Below are positions 8,803-18,929 of a stretch of 64,000 nucleotides of DNA, piece after piece. Origin of the DNA: Rhodanobacter denitrificans (GTDB lineage: Bacteria; Pseudomonadota; Gammaproteobacteria; Xanthomonadales; Rhodanobacteraceae); assembly GCA_017848855.1 (NCBI GenBank), contig JAFIHF010000023.1:1-64000 (forward strand), written 5' to 3'. Both the position numbers and the translations under genes were made by a program. The notes under the pieces were generated by a model, which saw nothing but the letters and a program-made list of their open reading frames with translations, was not told where the DNA came from and searched no databases. The number at the start of each line of letters is the position of its first letter. The first letter of the stretch is position 1.

Positions 8803-8862
8803 GGCTTTGCGATCATCCCTTATCGCGAAAATCAAACGGGCGGCCATCCATGGCCGCACTTT
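8803..8862. repeat. 60-bp repeat, intergenic copy (also inserted in dapE)
   Basis: The segment GGCTTTGCGATCATCC ... GCGGCCATCCATGGCCGCACT has a near-identical copy in inverted orientation inside dapE at about 61531-61590. It contains a GCGGCCAT/ATGGCCGC palindrome at its distal end. Here it lies between two convergent genes. Confidence 0.75.
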
Positions 8863-8865
8863 CAA

Positions 8866-8892
8866 AAAGAGCCCGGCGATGCCGGGCTCTTT
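8866..8892. terminator. Bidirectional rho-independent terminator
   Basis: A perfect stem AAAGAGCCCGGC / GCCGGGCTCTTT with a GAT loop, with A residues on one side and T residues on the other. It sits between convergent genes ending at 8787 (+) and 8916 (-), so it can end both transcripts. Confidence 0.85.
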
Positions 8893-8915
8893 CCGTACGA
8901 AGAGATTTGCAACGA

Positions 8916-9344
8916 TCAATCGTCGTCGTCGCGTACGTAGCGCGTGGGATAGCCGTTATCGTAGATCACGGTGCGGGTGACCACGCGGCGCTGCACCACC
9001 GGCGCGCTTTCGTAGACCACCGTGGGCGGGCCGTACACCACCGGCGGCGGCGGGGCGTAATAGACCGGCCGCGGCGCCAGGGCGTCGCTGACCACGCCGG
9101 CCACCACGCCGGTGACGATTGCGCCGGCGATCCAGCGGCCGCCGCTCCAATGGCCGCCGCGGTAATAGCCGCCGCCACGGCGCCAACCGTCGTGGCGCCA
9201 GCCGTCATGGTCCCAGCCATGATGCCAGCCGCCACCATGGCCCCAGCCATCGTGGTCGTGCGCGGAGGCGCCCAGCGGCATCGCCACCGCCGCAGCCACG
9301 GCCAGACCGATTGCCATCCACTTGCCGACGTTGCGCTTGGACAT
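8916..9344 (-). CDS. Secreted Gly/His/Trp-rich protein with a glycine-zipper-like segment
   Basis: A 142-residue protein with a signal peptide (about 1-29, ending ASA-HDHD). The mature N-terminus is a low-complexity array of HDHDGW, GWHHG and WRHDGW units. Then a short hydrophobic segment (GAIVTGVVAGVVSDAL) and a Pro/Tyr-rich region (PPPPVVYGPP) follow, and the protein ends DDDD. The ATG at 9344 is preceded by GGAGG and AGGA. It may bind metals through His and Asp or sit at the envelope; function is not known. Tryptophan- and histidine-rich small exported proteins of this type are common in Xanthomonadales. Confidence 0.75.
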   Translation of the reverse strand: MSKRNVGKWMAIGLAVAAAVAMPLGASAHDHDGWGHGGGWHHGWDHDGWRHDGWRRGGGYYRGGHWSGGRWIAGAIVTGVVAGVVSDALAPRPVYYAPPPPVVYGPPTVVYESAPVVQRRVVTRTVIYDNGYPTRYVRDDDD

Positions 9345-9412
9345 GTTCCTGCACCTCCGTTGAACTGCGGGAGCGATGCTCGTCCGGATGCACTTAATCG
9401 CCACTGAAGGAA

Positions 9413-11595
<2,183 letters not shown>

Positions 11596-11599
<4 letters not shown>

Positions 11600-12114
11600 G
11601 CCAGCGACTCCAGCAAGGTTTCGAACTGCGCGGTGATCGCCGGCAGGCTCGCCGCCAGCTGGTGGTCGTCGTCCAGCAGCAGCAGCGGCAGATGGCGCTG
11701 TGCGGCGAAGGCCTGCACCGCCTGCGCCGGGCACAGTTCGTCGCGCCAGCCGTGCACCAGCATCGTGGGCACGCCCGCGCGCACCTCCAACGCCTGTGCA
11801 TAGCCGGGGATCAAGGGCGGCGTGGCCATCAGGAACAAGGCCGCCACCGGCGCCTCCAGCGAGGCCAGCGCGGAGGCGAACGCGCCCATGCTGGAGCCCA
11901 CCAGCACCGGCGGCGCGGCGCAGGCGGCGATTGCCGCGCGCAGTTGCGCCACGCGCGGCGCCACCGCATCGGCGTAGCCGCGTTCGTCGTGCGCGCGGAA
12001 GTCCGGCCGCTGCGTGCGCCAGCCCCGCGCCTCGGCGCAGGCGGCGAGCGCGCCGACCTTGCTGGCGTCGGGGCCGGCGCCCGAACCGTGGGAAAGGATG
12101 ATCTGGCCGCGCAT
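11596..12114 (-). CDS. Small alpha/beta-hydrolase (YdeN/RBBP9-like)
   Basis: A 172-residue alpha/beta-hydrolase without signal peptide. SHGSGAGPDA near the N-terminus is the oxyanion region, VGSSMGA holds the nucleophile Ser, HGWRDELCP the acid and DDDHQL the His. It fits the compact 'alpha/beta fold family hydrolase' group of esterases with unknown substrate. The ATG at 12114 was chosen over upstream Met codons because the conserved RGQIILSHGSG begins there. It overlaps rlmKL by 4 bp, a coupling often seen for genes that only share expression. Confidence 0.82.
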
Positions 12115-12188
12115 CGCGGTCTCCGTGGGTGGTGGGTGCCGCATACTGCGGCTGCACATGATAGCCGGCGGCATGCGAGACTCCGCGC

Positions 12189-12794
12189 ATGCCTGCCCTC
12201 GCCGTCCACGACCAGCCGCTGCCCTACGCGGCGAAACTGCCTGAGCGTCCCGCCACCGCGGTGACGCTGGTGGTGATCCACTGCACCGAGCTGCCCGACC
12301 TCGCGCTGGCCCGCGAATACGGCGAGAAGGTGCTGTACGACAGCGGTGCCGGCAACAGCGGCCACTACTACATCGACCGCGACGGCGCGGTGTACCGCTA
12401 CGTGCCCGGCACCCGCGTGGCCCACCACGTGCGCGGCTGGAACCCGCACTCCATCGGCATCGAACTGGTGAACCGCGGCCGCTATCCCGACTGGTTCGAC
12501 TCGCGCCGGCAGACCATGACCGAGCCCTACTCCGCCGCCCAGATCGCCGCGCTGCGCGCGCTCTTGGCGCAGCTGCGCACGGAGTTTCCGAACCTGCGCC
12601 AGATCGCCGGCCACGAGGATCTGGACACCGCGCGCGTGCCGGCCAGCGACGATCCGTCGGAGCAGGTGCCGCGCAAGCTCGACCCCGGCCCGCTGTTTCC
12701 GTGGAACGCTGTGCTGGAGGGCAGCGGGCTGGAGCGGATCAGGCCGGAAGCCCCTCTCCCCAACCCCTCTCCCGCAAGCGGGCGAGGGGCTTAG
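12189..12794 (+). CDS. N-acetylmuramoyl-L-alanine amidase (AmpD-like, amidase_2)
   Basis: A 201-residue cytosolic amidase of the AmpD type; it should cut the MurNAc-L-Ala bond of muropeptides in cell-wall recycling. Zinc ligands are visible as His31 (VVIHCTE), His142 (AGHEDLD) and Asp165 (KLDPGP). SGHYYIDRDG and GIELVNRG are family motifs. No signal peptide is seen. The last about 16 residues (PLPNPSPASGRGA) are encoded by a CTCTCCC-type repeat, so the original stop codon has been lost and the frame reads into repeat DNA. Whether it acts on anhydro-muropeptides specifically cannot be told. Confidence 0.88.
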   Translation: MPALAVHDQPLPYAAKLPERPATAVTLVVIHCTELPDLALAREYGEKVLYDSGAGNSGHYYIDRDGAVYRYVPGTRVAHHVRGWNPHSIGIELVNRGRYPDWFDSRRQTMTEPYSAAQIAALRALLAQLRTEFPNLRQIAGHEDLDTARVPASDDPSEQVPRKLDPGPLFPWNAVLEGSGLERIRPEAPLPNPSPASGRGA

Positions 12795-12905
12795 CTGGCG
12801 CCTCTCCCGCAAGCGGCCGTGGGCTCTGCTCCCCTCTCCCGCTTGCAGGCACGCGGGGAGGCGCCATGGATGGCGCCGGCTTTGAGGAGCGAGGAGAGGG
12901 GTTGG
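12750..12905. repeat. Cluster of CTCTCCCGCAAGCGGGAGAG-type palindromes
   Basis: At least three degenerate copies of the CCCCTCTCCC-GCAAGC-GGG palindrome lie between the amidase and tesB, and the first encodes the amidase C-terminus. A GCGCCATGGATGGCGCC palindrome at about 12861-12877 lies inside. No gene is present. Confidence 0.6.
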
Positions 12906-12918
12906 GGGAGAGGGCCGC

Positions 12919-12924
12919 TATAAT
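12919..12924 (+). promoter_or_regulatory. Candidate -10 box for tesB
   Basis: A perfect TATAAT lies 31 bp before the tesB ATG. No convincing -35 is seen at 16-18 bp upstream (the region is repeat-derived GAGG runs), so this is only a candidate. Confidence 0.35.
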
Positions 12925-12955
12925 CGCCGTTTCCCTTCCGCCCGAACCCGCCCGC

Positions 12956-13822
12956 ATGCGCGAAACACACGTCAAGGAACTGGTCGAGCTGCTGCAGCTC
13001 GAACGGCTGGAGGACAACCTGTTCCGTGGCCAGAGCCGCGACATCGGCACCCGGTTCGTGTTCGGCGGCCAGGTGCTGGGGCAGGCCTTGTCGGCGGCGC
13101 AGCAGACGGTGGACGCCGCCCGCGAGGCGCATTCGCTGCACGCCTATTTCCTGCGCGCGGGCGACATCAACGCGCCGATCGTCTACAGCGTGGAGCGCGC
13201 CCGCGACGGCGGCACGTTTTCCTCGCGGCGCATCCTGGCGATCCAGCACGGCCAGCCGATCCTCACCGGCTCGGTGTCGTTCCAGATCCCCGAGCAGGGC
13301 TTCGAGCACCAGGTCGCGATGCCCGAGGTGCCCGCGCCCGAGGACGTGGAGCCGATGCGCCCGCTGCCCGCCGGCGAGCTGGCCAAGCTGCCGGTGAAGC
13401 TGCAGCGCTGGCTGGGCATCGACGGCCCGTTCGAGTTCCGCCTGGTGTGGCCGCGCGACGAGCTGCACCCGGTGAAGCGCCCGCCGATCCAGCACATCTG
13501 GTTCCGGCTCACCGCGCCGATCGACGACTCGTCGGTGCTGCACCGCGCCCTGCTCGCCTACGCCTCCGACTTCCACCTGATCGGCACCGCCACCCTGCCG
13601 CACGGCATCTCCTACCTCACCCACAACGTGCAGATGGCCAGCCTCGACCACGCGCTGTGGTTCCACCGCCCGTTCCGCGTGGACGAGTGGCTGCTGTACT
13701 CCTTCGACAGCCCCACCGCGCAGGGCGGCCGCGGCCTCGCGCGCGGGCAGATCTTCGACCGCCGGGGCCAGCTGGTCGCCTCCACCGCGCAGGAAGGCCT
13801 GATCCGCCTGCGTGGCGAGTAA
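12956..13822 (+). CDS. tesB: Acyl-CoA thioesterase II
   Basis: A 288-residue double-hotdog thioesterase that hydrolyses acyl-CoA to fatty acid and CoA. The catalytic triad of E. coli TesB is matched by Asp205 (ASDFHLIG), Ser229 (MASLDHALWFHRPF; Thr in E. coli) and Gln279 (STAQEG). N-terminal FRGQS and FGGQVLGQAL are typical. The ATG at 12956 follows a TATAAT at 12919. A MITE-like element starts 2 bp after its stop. Confidence 0.93.
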   Translation: MRETHVKELVELLQLERLEDNLFRGQSRDIGTRFVFGGQVLGQALSAAQQTVDAAREAHSLHAYFLRAGDINAPIVYSVERARDGGTFSSRRILAIQHGQPILTGSVSFQIPEQGFEHQVAMPEVPAPEDVEPMRPLPAGELAKLPVKLQRWLGIDGPFEFRLVWPRDELHPVKRPPIQHIWFRLTAPIDDSSVLHRALLAYASDFHLIGTATLPHGISYLTHNVQMASLDHALWFHRPFRVDEWLLYSFDSPTAQGGRGLARGQIFDRRGQLVASTAQEGLIRLRGE

Positions 13823-13824
13823 GA

Positions 13825-14091
13825 AGAGCCTGCTTATGATCCCCAAACGCCCCGCGTTGTCATTGAGTGGCTGCCAGGTGGTAGAGCACGGCGTAGGCCT
13901 GCCTGGCTGGCAGGTCAAGCCGCGCGCTGCCGCATGGCGGCCACTCGATGACAACCCGCAGGGCCGGGTCTGTTTGCCCGTATTCCTGCGTCATCACTCG
14001 GTCGTGGACGGACGTCCACTCCCTCCCTCTTCCTTGGCCTCCGCGCAAACAGCTCCCGGCGCGGGGTGCTTGGGGGCCATAAGCAGGCTCT
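13825..14091. mobile_element. MITE-like element, copy 1 (267 bp)
   Basis: Terminal inverted repeats AGAGCCTGCTTATG / CATAAGCAGGCTCT bound a non-coding element. Inside are GACGGACGTCC, CAAACAGACCC/GGGTC and TTCCTTGGCCTGCGCGCAAACAGCTCCC-like blocks that recur, inverted, in copy 2 at 63503-63723. It also has an internal TTGTCAT...ATGACAA hairpin. It encodes no transposase, so it must be mobilised in trans if at all. Confidence 0.75.
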
Positions 14092-14095
14092 GACC

Positions 14096-14488
14096 ATGCG
14101 CCAGATCTACACCTCGCCCCGCCCCGAGAACATCGACCGCGTGGTCGCGCTGATGGCCGAGCACGGCATCGAGGCCACGGTGGAGAACCGCTCCAACTGG
14201 CGCAAGCCCGGCCACCGCCGCTTCAGCTACCGCGAACTGGACAGCGACCGCAGCAACTGGGAGCAGGTGTGGATCGCCCGCGCCGACGACTACACCCGCG
14301 CCCGCGCCCTGCTGCGCGAGCTGGGCATCGAACCGGTGATCCGCCACGGCCAGGACCTGGCCGAGGCGCGCAACCCCTCGCCGCTGGCGCGGCGCCAGCA
14401 CACGGTGGCGCGGGTGCGCCGCATCGTGCTGCTGGCCATCCTGGGCATCGTCGCGATGATGACGCTGCGCTATCTCGGCGTGTTCTGA
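14096..14488 (+). CDS. DUF2007-like small membrane protein
   Basis: A 130-residue protein. The N-terminal 75 residues (IYTSPRPENIDRVVALMAEHGIEATVEN ... WIARADDYTRARALL in pattern) fit the DUF2007 'putative signal transducing' fold, a small ferredoxin-like domain. The C-terminus has one TM helix (IVLLAILGIVAMMTLRYLGVF in two parts) after a basic stretch, so the domain should face the cytoplasm. It begins 5 bp after the MITE-like element, so any native promoter has been displaced or supplied by the element. Confidence 0.75.
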   Translation: MRQIYTSPRPENIDRVVALMAEHGIEATVENRSNWRKPGHRRFSYRELDSDRSNWEQVWIARADDYTRARALLRELGIEPVIRHGQDLAEARNPSPLARRQHTVARVRRIVLLAILGIVAMMTLRYLGVF

Positions 14489-14495
14489 GAGCCGC

Positions 14496-15065
14496 TCAGC
14501 CGAGCACCTCGTACACCCGCAGGATCCACGACACCTGGTAGAGCAGGTTGGCCACCGCGAACACGGCGTGGAAGCGGGCTTGGCGCGTGCGCGCCGCCAG
14601 CAGACACAGCGCGATGTACACGCAGTTGCGCAGGATGTACTCCGTGCCGAAGCCGAGCAGGTAGCCGCGCCCCTTCAGCAGCGTGTCGAACACGTCCAGC
14701 GCGTAGACCAGGGCCAGGCCGCCGAAGAACCACGCGCGCCGCGAATCGAAGTAGTCGCGGAAGTCCCGGTATTCGTCCATCTGCTCCGGGAACAGCAAGG
14801 CGCACAGGAAGTAGTACAGCGTGATGTAGCAGACCACGAACAGGTAGCGCAGGAAGGACCAGTCCACCACGTGGGCCAGGCGGGACTCCCACCACCAGAG
14901 GTGGATCAGCGACAGGAACAGCGACAGCGCCCACGCCAGGTGCACCCAATAGACCGGCTTGCGCCCGGGATGCTGCACGATGCGCGCCACGCCGGCGAGC
15001 AGCCGCGCCACGGAAAGGCTCAGAATGATGCCCATCACCACCCGGATATGCACGAACAGCTCCAT
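14496..15065 (-). CDS. Multi-spanning inner-membrane protein of unknown function
   Basis: A 189-residue protein with about five to six TM helices. LSVARLLAGVARIVQHP near the N-terminus and WWWESRL / YFLCALLFPEQ in the middle recur in unnamed Xanthomonadales membrane proteins. The ATG at 15065 is preceded by a run of G residues that serves as SD. It converges with the DUF2007-like gene with only 7 bp between stops. No catalytic motif is visible. Confidence 0.75.
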   Translation of the reverse strand: MELFVHIRVVMGIILSLSVARLLAGVARIVQHPGRKPVYWVHLAWALSLFLSLIHLWWWESRLAHVVDWSFLRYLFVVCYITLYYFLCALLFPEQMDEYRDFRDYFDSRRAWFFGGLALVYALDVFDTLLKGRGYLLGFGTEYILRNCVYIALCLLAARTRQARFHAVFAVANLLYQVSWILRVYEVLG

Positions 15066-15145
15066 CGCCCCCCCCCATACTTCGACCTGCCGCGACCATA
15101 GCATCCCGCGCTTGCAGTCCCACCCGGCCAGCCTAGAATCGGGCC

Positions 15146-15865
15146 ATGCGCTCCGAACACGTCCGGCTGTTCCAGACCCTGCCGCATGCCTGCGGCTACT
15201 ACGCCGAGCGCACGGCGCAGAACCTGGTGATCGACCCGGCCGCGCCGCAGCTGGACCGGCTGTACGGGCCGGCGCTGGAACGCGGCTTCCGCCGCGCCGG
15301 CGGGCACCTGTACTTTCCGCACTGCCCGGACTGCCACGCCTGCACGCCCTGCCGCATCGACGCGCTGCACTTCGCGCCGGACCGCTCGCAGCGGCGCTGC
15401 CTGAAGCGCAACGCCGACCTCGCGGTGACCGAATGCCAGGCCGGCTACAACGCCGAGCGCCACGCGCTGTACGAACGCTACCTGCGCCAGCGCCACCCCG
15501 GCGGCGGCATGGACGAGGCCGACGCCAGCGACTTCCGCCGCTTCCTCACCGCGCCGTGGAGCCCCACCGTGTTCCTGGAATTCCGCCTGCGCGGGCGCCT
15601 GCTCGGCGTGGCGGTCACCGACGTGTGCCGCAGCGGCCTGTCGGCGGTCTACACCTTCTACGATCCCGACGAGGGCGCCCGCGGCCTCGGCACCTGGGCG
15701 ATTCTGCAGCAGGTGGAACTGGCCCGCCGCCGCAACCTGCCCTGGGTCTACCTGGGCTTCTGGATCGAGGGCCATCCGAAGATGGACTACAAGCGGCGCT
15801 TCAAGCCGTTGCAGATACGCACGGTGGAGGGCTGGAAGGTGATGAGGGAGCAGGGAGAGAAGTGA
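15146..15865 (+). CDS. bpt: Aspartate/glutamate leucyltransferase
   Basis: A 239-residue aminoacyl-tRNA-protein transferase of the Bpt type, which adds Leu to N-terminal Asp or Glu and so marks proteins for ClpAP through the bacterial N-end rule. The Cys-rich N-terminal signature CGYY...CPDCHACTPCRI and the C-terminal GFWIEGHPKMDYKRRFKP with the GNAT-like core are both present. Length is normal. The gene ends with a lysine-rich tail just before an inverted-repeat region. Confidence 0.92.
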   Translation: MRSEHVRLFQTLPHACGYYAERTAQNLVIDPAAPQLDRLYGPALERGFRRAGGHLYFPHCPDCHACTPCRIDALHFAPDRSQRRCLKRNADLAVTECQAGYNAERHALYERYLRQRHPGGGMDEADASDFRRFLTAPWSPTVFLEFRLRGRLLGVAVTDVCRSGLSAVYTFYDPDEGARGLGTWAILQQVELARRRNLPWVYLGFWIEGHPKMDYKRRFKPLQIRTVEGWKVMREQGEK

Positions 15866-15960
15866 GTGGAGAGGAGTGAGAAGTGAGAGAAAGCCACCGC
15901 TCGCACCGCCGCGCTTCTCTCTCACTTCTCACTTCTCGTTTCTCACTCCTCGCTCCCGCG
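15863..15960. repeat. AGTGAG/CTCACT inverted repeat, stand-alone copy
   Basis: A left arm of GAGTGGAGAGGAGTGAGAAG and a right arm of CTCACTTCTCGTTTCTCACT bracket a variable middle. The same inner hairpin lies inside the GTAGGAGCGCAC-flanked elements at 22468-22610 and 35387-35536. Here the flanking REP ends are missing. Confidence 0.65.
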
Positions 15961-17449
15961 GATACGGAAACAATTTCTCCAGCGGCACCGAGATGCCGTC
16001 GTCGCCCATCACCCGGCAGTGCGTGCGGTCGAGCTGGCGCGGGTCGTCCACGCCGCAGCTGTGCGCGATGATGCCCACTTCGTGCATCACGTTCTTCGCG
16101 TAGTTCGCCACCTTCTCGCGCTTGTCGCTCACCACCAGGCCGCGCTGCAGCTTCGGGTCCTGCGTGGTGATGCCGGTGGGGCAGGTGTTGCGGTTGCACT
16201 GCAGCGACTGGATGCAGCCCAGCGCGAGCATGAAGCCGCGCGCGGAGTTGACGAAATCCGCGCCCATCGACAGCGCCCAGGCCACGTCGTAGGCGGTGAT
16301 GCACTTGCCCGAACAGATCACCTTGATGCGCTCGCGCAGGCCGCGCTCGATCAAGGTGTTCACCAGCAGCGGCAGCGCCTCGTGCAGCGGCAGGCCCACG
16401 CCTTCCATCAGGGTCTGCGGTGCGGCGCCGGTGCCGCCTTCGGAGCCGTCCACGATGATGAAGTCCGGCGCGCTCTCGATGCCGCGCCGGTGCACCTCGT
16501 CGCACAGCTCCTCGATCATCGTCATGTCGCCGAACACCGCCTTGAAGCCGGTGGGCTTGCCGGTGAGTTCGCGGATGTGGTGCACGCTGTCCAGCAGCTC
16601 GCCCACGTTGGCAATGTCCAGGTGCCGGTTCGGGCTCTGCGAATCCTGCGCCACCGGAATGCCGCGGATCGCGGCGATCTCCGGCGTCACCTTCGCCGCC
16701 GGCAAGAGGCCGCCCATGCCGGGCTTGGCGCCCTGGCCCAGCTTGATGCTGACCATCTTCACCTGCTGGTGCGCGCAGATCGCCAGCAGCTTCTGGTCGT
16801 CCAGCTTGCCGTCGGGCGTGCGCACGCCGTACTTGGCGGTGCCGATCTCGAACACGATGTCGCAACCGCCTTCGAGGTGGTACGGCGCCAGCCCGCCTTC
16901 GCCGGTGTCCAGCCAGATGCCGGCCTTGGCTGCACCGATGGAGAGCGCGCGCACCGCCGGCGCGGAGAGCGCGCCGAAACTCATCGCCGAGATGTTGAAG
17001 AACGCGGCGTGGTCGTAGGGCTCGCGCGCGTACGGGCCGATGCGCACCGGCTTCGGCTCCACGTGGTGGTCGCCCAGCGCGGGGAACGCCGCGTTGACGA
17101 AGAACGGCACGCCTTCGGCGCGCAGGTCGCGGGTGGAGCCGAACGCGTTGGTGTTCTCCGCGTTCTTCGCCGCGCGGTACACCCACACGCGCTGCGCGCG
17201 ATTGAACGGCAGTTCCTCGCGGTCGCTGGCGTACAGGTACTGGCGGAAGAATTCGCCCAAGCGCAGGAAGCCGTAGCGGAAGTGGCCGATCACCGGGAAA
17301 TTGCGCAGCACCGCGTTCGAGGCCTGGTTGCGGTCCACCACCCACACCGCCGCGACCACCACCAGCGCCACCACCAGCAGCAGCACGAACAGCGCCGCGA
17401 ACGTCTCCACCAGCACCACCAGCCAGCGCGCAAATCCTGTCGATTGCAT
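15929..17449 (-). CDS. FMN-binding glutamate synthase family protein
   Basis: A 506-residue membrane-tethered homologue of the glutamate synthase alpha FMN domain. One N-terminal TM helix (about 10-40) is followed by the TIM-barrel FMN domain with FGALSAPAV, GEGGLAPYH, VKMVSIKLGQGAKPGMGG and SEGGTGAAP. The [3Fe-4S] motif C-x5-C-x4-C is intact (CIQSLQC then NRNTC). It lacks the glutaminase domain of GltB, so ammonia or another amine donor must come from elsewhere, and its reaction is not established. The ATG at 17449 has AGGAG 6 bp upstream. Confidence 0.88.
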   Translation of the reverse strand: MQSTGFARWLVVLVETFAALFVLLLVVALVVVAAVWVVDRNQASNAVLRNFPVIGHFRYGFLRLGEFFRQYLYASDREELPFNRAQRVWVYRAAKNAENTNAFGSTRDLRAEGVPFFVNAAFPALGDHHVEPKPVRIGPYAREPYDHAAFFNISAMSFGALSAPAVRALSIGAAKAGIWLDTGEGGLAPYHLEGGCDIVFEIGTAKYGVRTPDGKLDDQKLLAICAHQQVKMVSIKLGQGAKPGMGGLLPAAKVTPEIAAIRGIPVAQDSQSPNRHLDIANVGELLDSVHHIRELTGKPTGFKAVFGDMTMIEELCDEVHRRGIESAPDFIIVDGSEGGTGAAPQTLMEGVGLPLHEALPLLVNTLIERGLRERIKVICSGKCITAYDVAWALSMGADFVNSARGFMLALGCIQSLQCNRNTCPTGITTQDPKLQRGLVVSDKREKVANYAKNVMHEVGIIAHSCGVDDPRQLDRTHCRVMGDDGISVPLEKLFPYPRERGVRNEK

Positions 17450-17499
17450 GTACGACTCCTGTGTGCTTTCAAGGCAGGTCAGAGGATGCCTTGATTCTG

Positions 17500-17585
17500 G
17501 CGTCATTTCCGCGAAAGCGGAAATCCATCTTCTTCGGGTCACCCAGGTCAACATGGATGCCCGCTTTCGCGGGCAAGACGCCTCG
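17500..17585. repeat. GCGAAAGC-type palindromic repeats
   Basis: Two hairpins, TTTCCGCGAAAGCGGAAA and GCCCGCTTTCGCGGGC, lie between purT and the FMN protein. Relatives with GCGAAAGC cores are at 54449-54530 (ATTCCTGCGAAAGCAGGAAT). This family of repeats is common in Xanthomonadales intergenic DNA. Confidence 0.6.
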
Positions 17586-17603
17586 ATCGTGTGGAGGCAG
17601 TCG

Positions 17604-18785
17604 CTACAACTCCACGCGCAGCTGCGCCGCCGCGCGCACGGCCTTCGCGCGTGCCGCCTCGATATCGGCGTCGCGCGCCAGCGTCACCGCCATGCGCCGG
17701 CGTCCCTTCACCTCGGGCTTGCCGAACAGGCGCAGCTGGGTATCCGGCTCGGCCAGCGCCGCGGCCACGCCGTGGTAGCGCGGCGCGCGGCCTTCGCCTT
17801 CCACCAGCACCGCGCACGAGGCCGAGGGGCCGAACTGGCGGATCGCCGGGATCGGCAGGCCGAGGATCGCCCGCGCGTGCAGCGCGAACTCCGACAGGTC
17901 CTGCGAGATCTGGGTGACCAGGCCGGTGTCGTGCGGGCGCGGGCTGACCTCGGAGAAGATCACCGCGTCACCCTTGACGAAGAACTCCATGCCGAACACG
18001 CCCCAGCCGCCCAGCGCGTTCGCCACCGCCGCGGCCTGGCGCTGCGCCTCGGCCAGCGCGCGTTCGCTCATCGGCTGCGGCTGCCACGACTCGCGGTAGT
18101 CGCCGTCCTCCTGGCGGTGGCCGATCGGCGCGCAGTAGCTGATGCCGTCCCGGTGGCGCACGGTAAGCAGGGTGATCTCGTAGTCGAAGTCGACGAAGCC
18201 CTCGACGATCACCCGGCCCTTGCCGGCACGGCCGCCGGACTGCGCGTAGTCCCACGCATGCTGCAGCTCGGATTCGCCACGCACGATGCTCTGGCCCTTG
18301 CCCGAGGAGCTCATCACCGGCTTGATCACGAACGGGTAGCCGATGTCGGCCACCGCGCGGCGGTAGTCGGCCTCGTTGTCGCAGAAGCGGTACGGCGAGG
18401 TGGGTAACTCCAGCTCCTGCGACGCGAGCCGGCGGATGCCTTCGCGGTCCATCGTCAGCCACGCCGCGCGCGCGGTGGGGATCACGTGCAGGCCCTCGCG
18501 CTCCATCTCCACCAGGGTGGGCGTGTGGATCGCCTCGATCTCCGGCACCACCAGGTCGGGGTGTTCGGCCTCGATCACCGCGCGCAGCGCCTTGCCGTCG
18601 AGCATGTCGATCACGTGGCTGCGGTGCGCCACCTGCATCGCCGGCGCGTCGGCGTAGCGGTCCACCGCGATCACCTCCACCGCGTAGCGCTGCAGCTCGA
18701 TCGTCAGCTCCTTGCCGAGCTCGCCGGAGCCCAGCAGCAGCACGCGCACGGCATGGTCGGAATGGGGCGTGCCGAAGGGTTTCAT
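17604..18785 (-). CDS. purT: Phosphoribosylglycinamide formyltransferase 2 (formate-dependent)
   Basis: A 393-residue ATP-grasp enzyme that makes formyl-GAR from GAR, formate and ATP in purine synthesis. [11 protein letters not shown] at the N-terminus, [11 protein letters not shown] (nucleotide loop), [15 protein letters not shown] and [15 protein letters not shown] are all PurT signatures. Length equals E. coli PurT (392). It is divergent from the transglutaminase-like gene, with 144 bp between the starts. Confidence 0.95.
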   Translation of the reverse strand: MKPFGTPHSDHAVRVLLLGSGELGKELTIELQRYAVEVIAVDRYADAPAMQVAHRSHVIDMLDGKALRAVIEAEHPDLVVPEIEAIHTPTLVEMEREGLHVIPTARAAWLTMDREGIRRLASQELELPTSPYRFCDNEADYRRAVADIGYPFVIKPVMSSSGKGQSIVRGESELQHAWDYAQSGGRAGKGRVIVEGFVDFDYEITLLTVRHRDGISYCAPIGHRQEDGDYRESWQPQPMSERALAEAQRQAAAVANALGGWGVFGMEFFVKGDAVIFSEVSPRPHDTGLVTQISQDLSEFALHARAILGLPIPAIRQFGPSASCAVLVEGEGRAPRYHGVAAALAEPDTQLRLFGKPEVKGRRRMAVTLARDADIEAARAKAVRAAAQLRVEL

Positions 18786-18929
18786 GGACGTGTTCCGTCG
18801 TTGGGCGGGAGCGCATTGTAGGCGGAGCGCCGCAACTTTCGCGTCGCCGCAGGTTTTTGCTGCGCCGCGCATTGACCGCGCCCACGCTGCGGCTTCCACT
18901 GGCCGCAGCCGTCCCCGCGGAGCCGTTCC

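Noticed and set aside
8916..9344. Gly/His-rich protein as an RcnB-type nickel/cobalt protein
   Set aside because: RcnB motifs are not seen; similarity is limited to composition and the signal peptide.
15863..15960. AGTGAG/CTCACT repeats as a CRISPR array
   Set aside because: The units form one imperfect inverted repeat, not evenly spaced direct repeats with unique spacers, and no cas gene is near.
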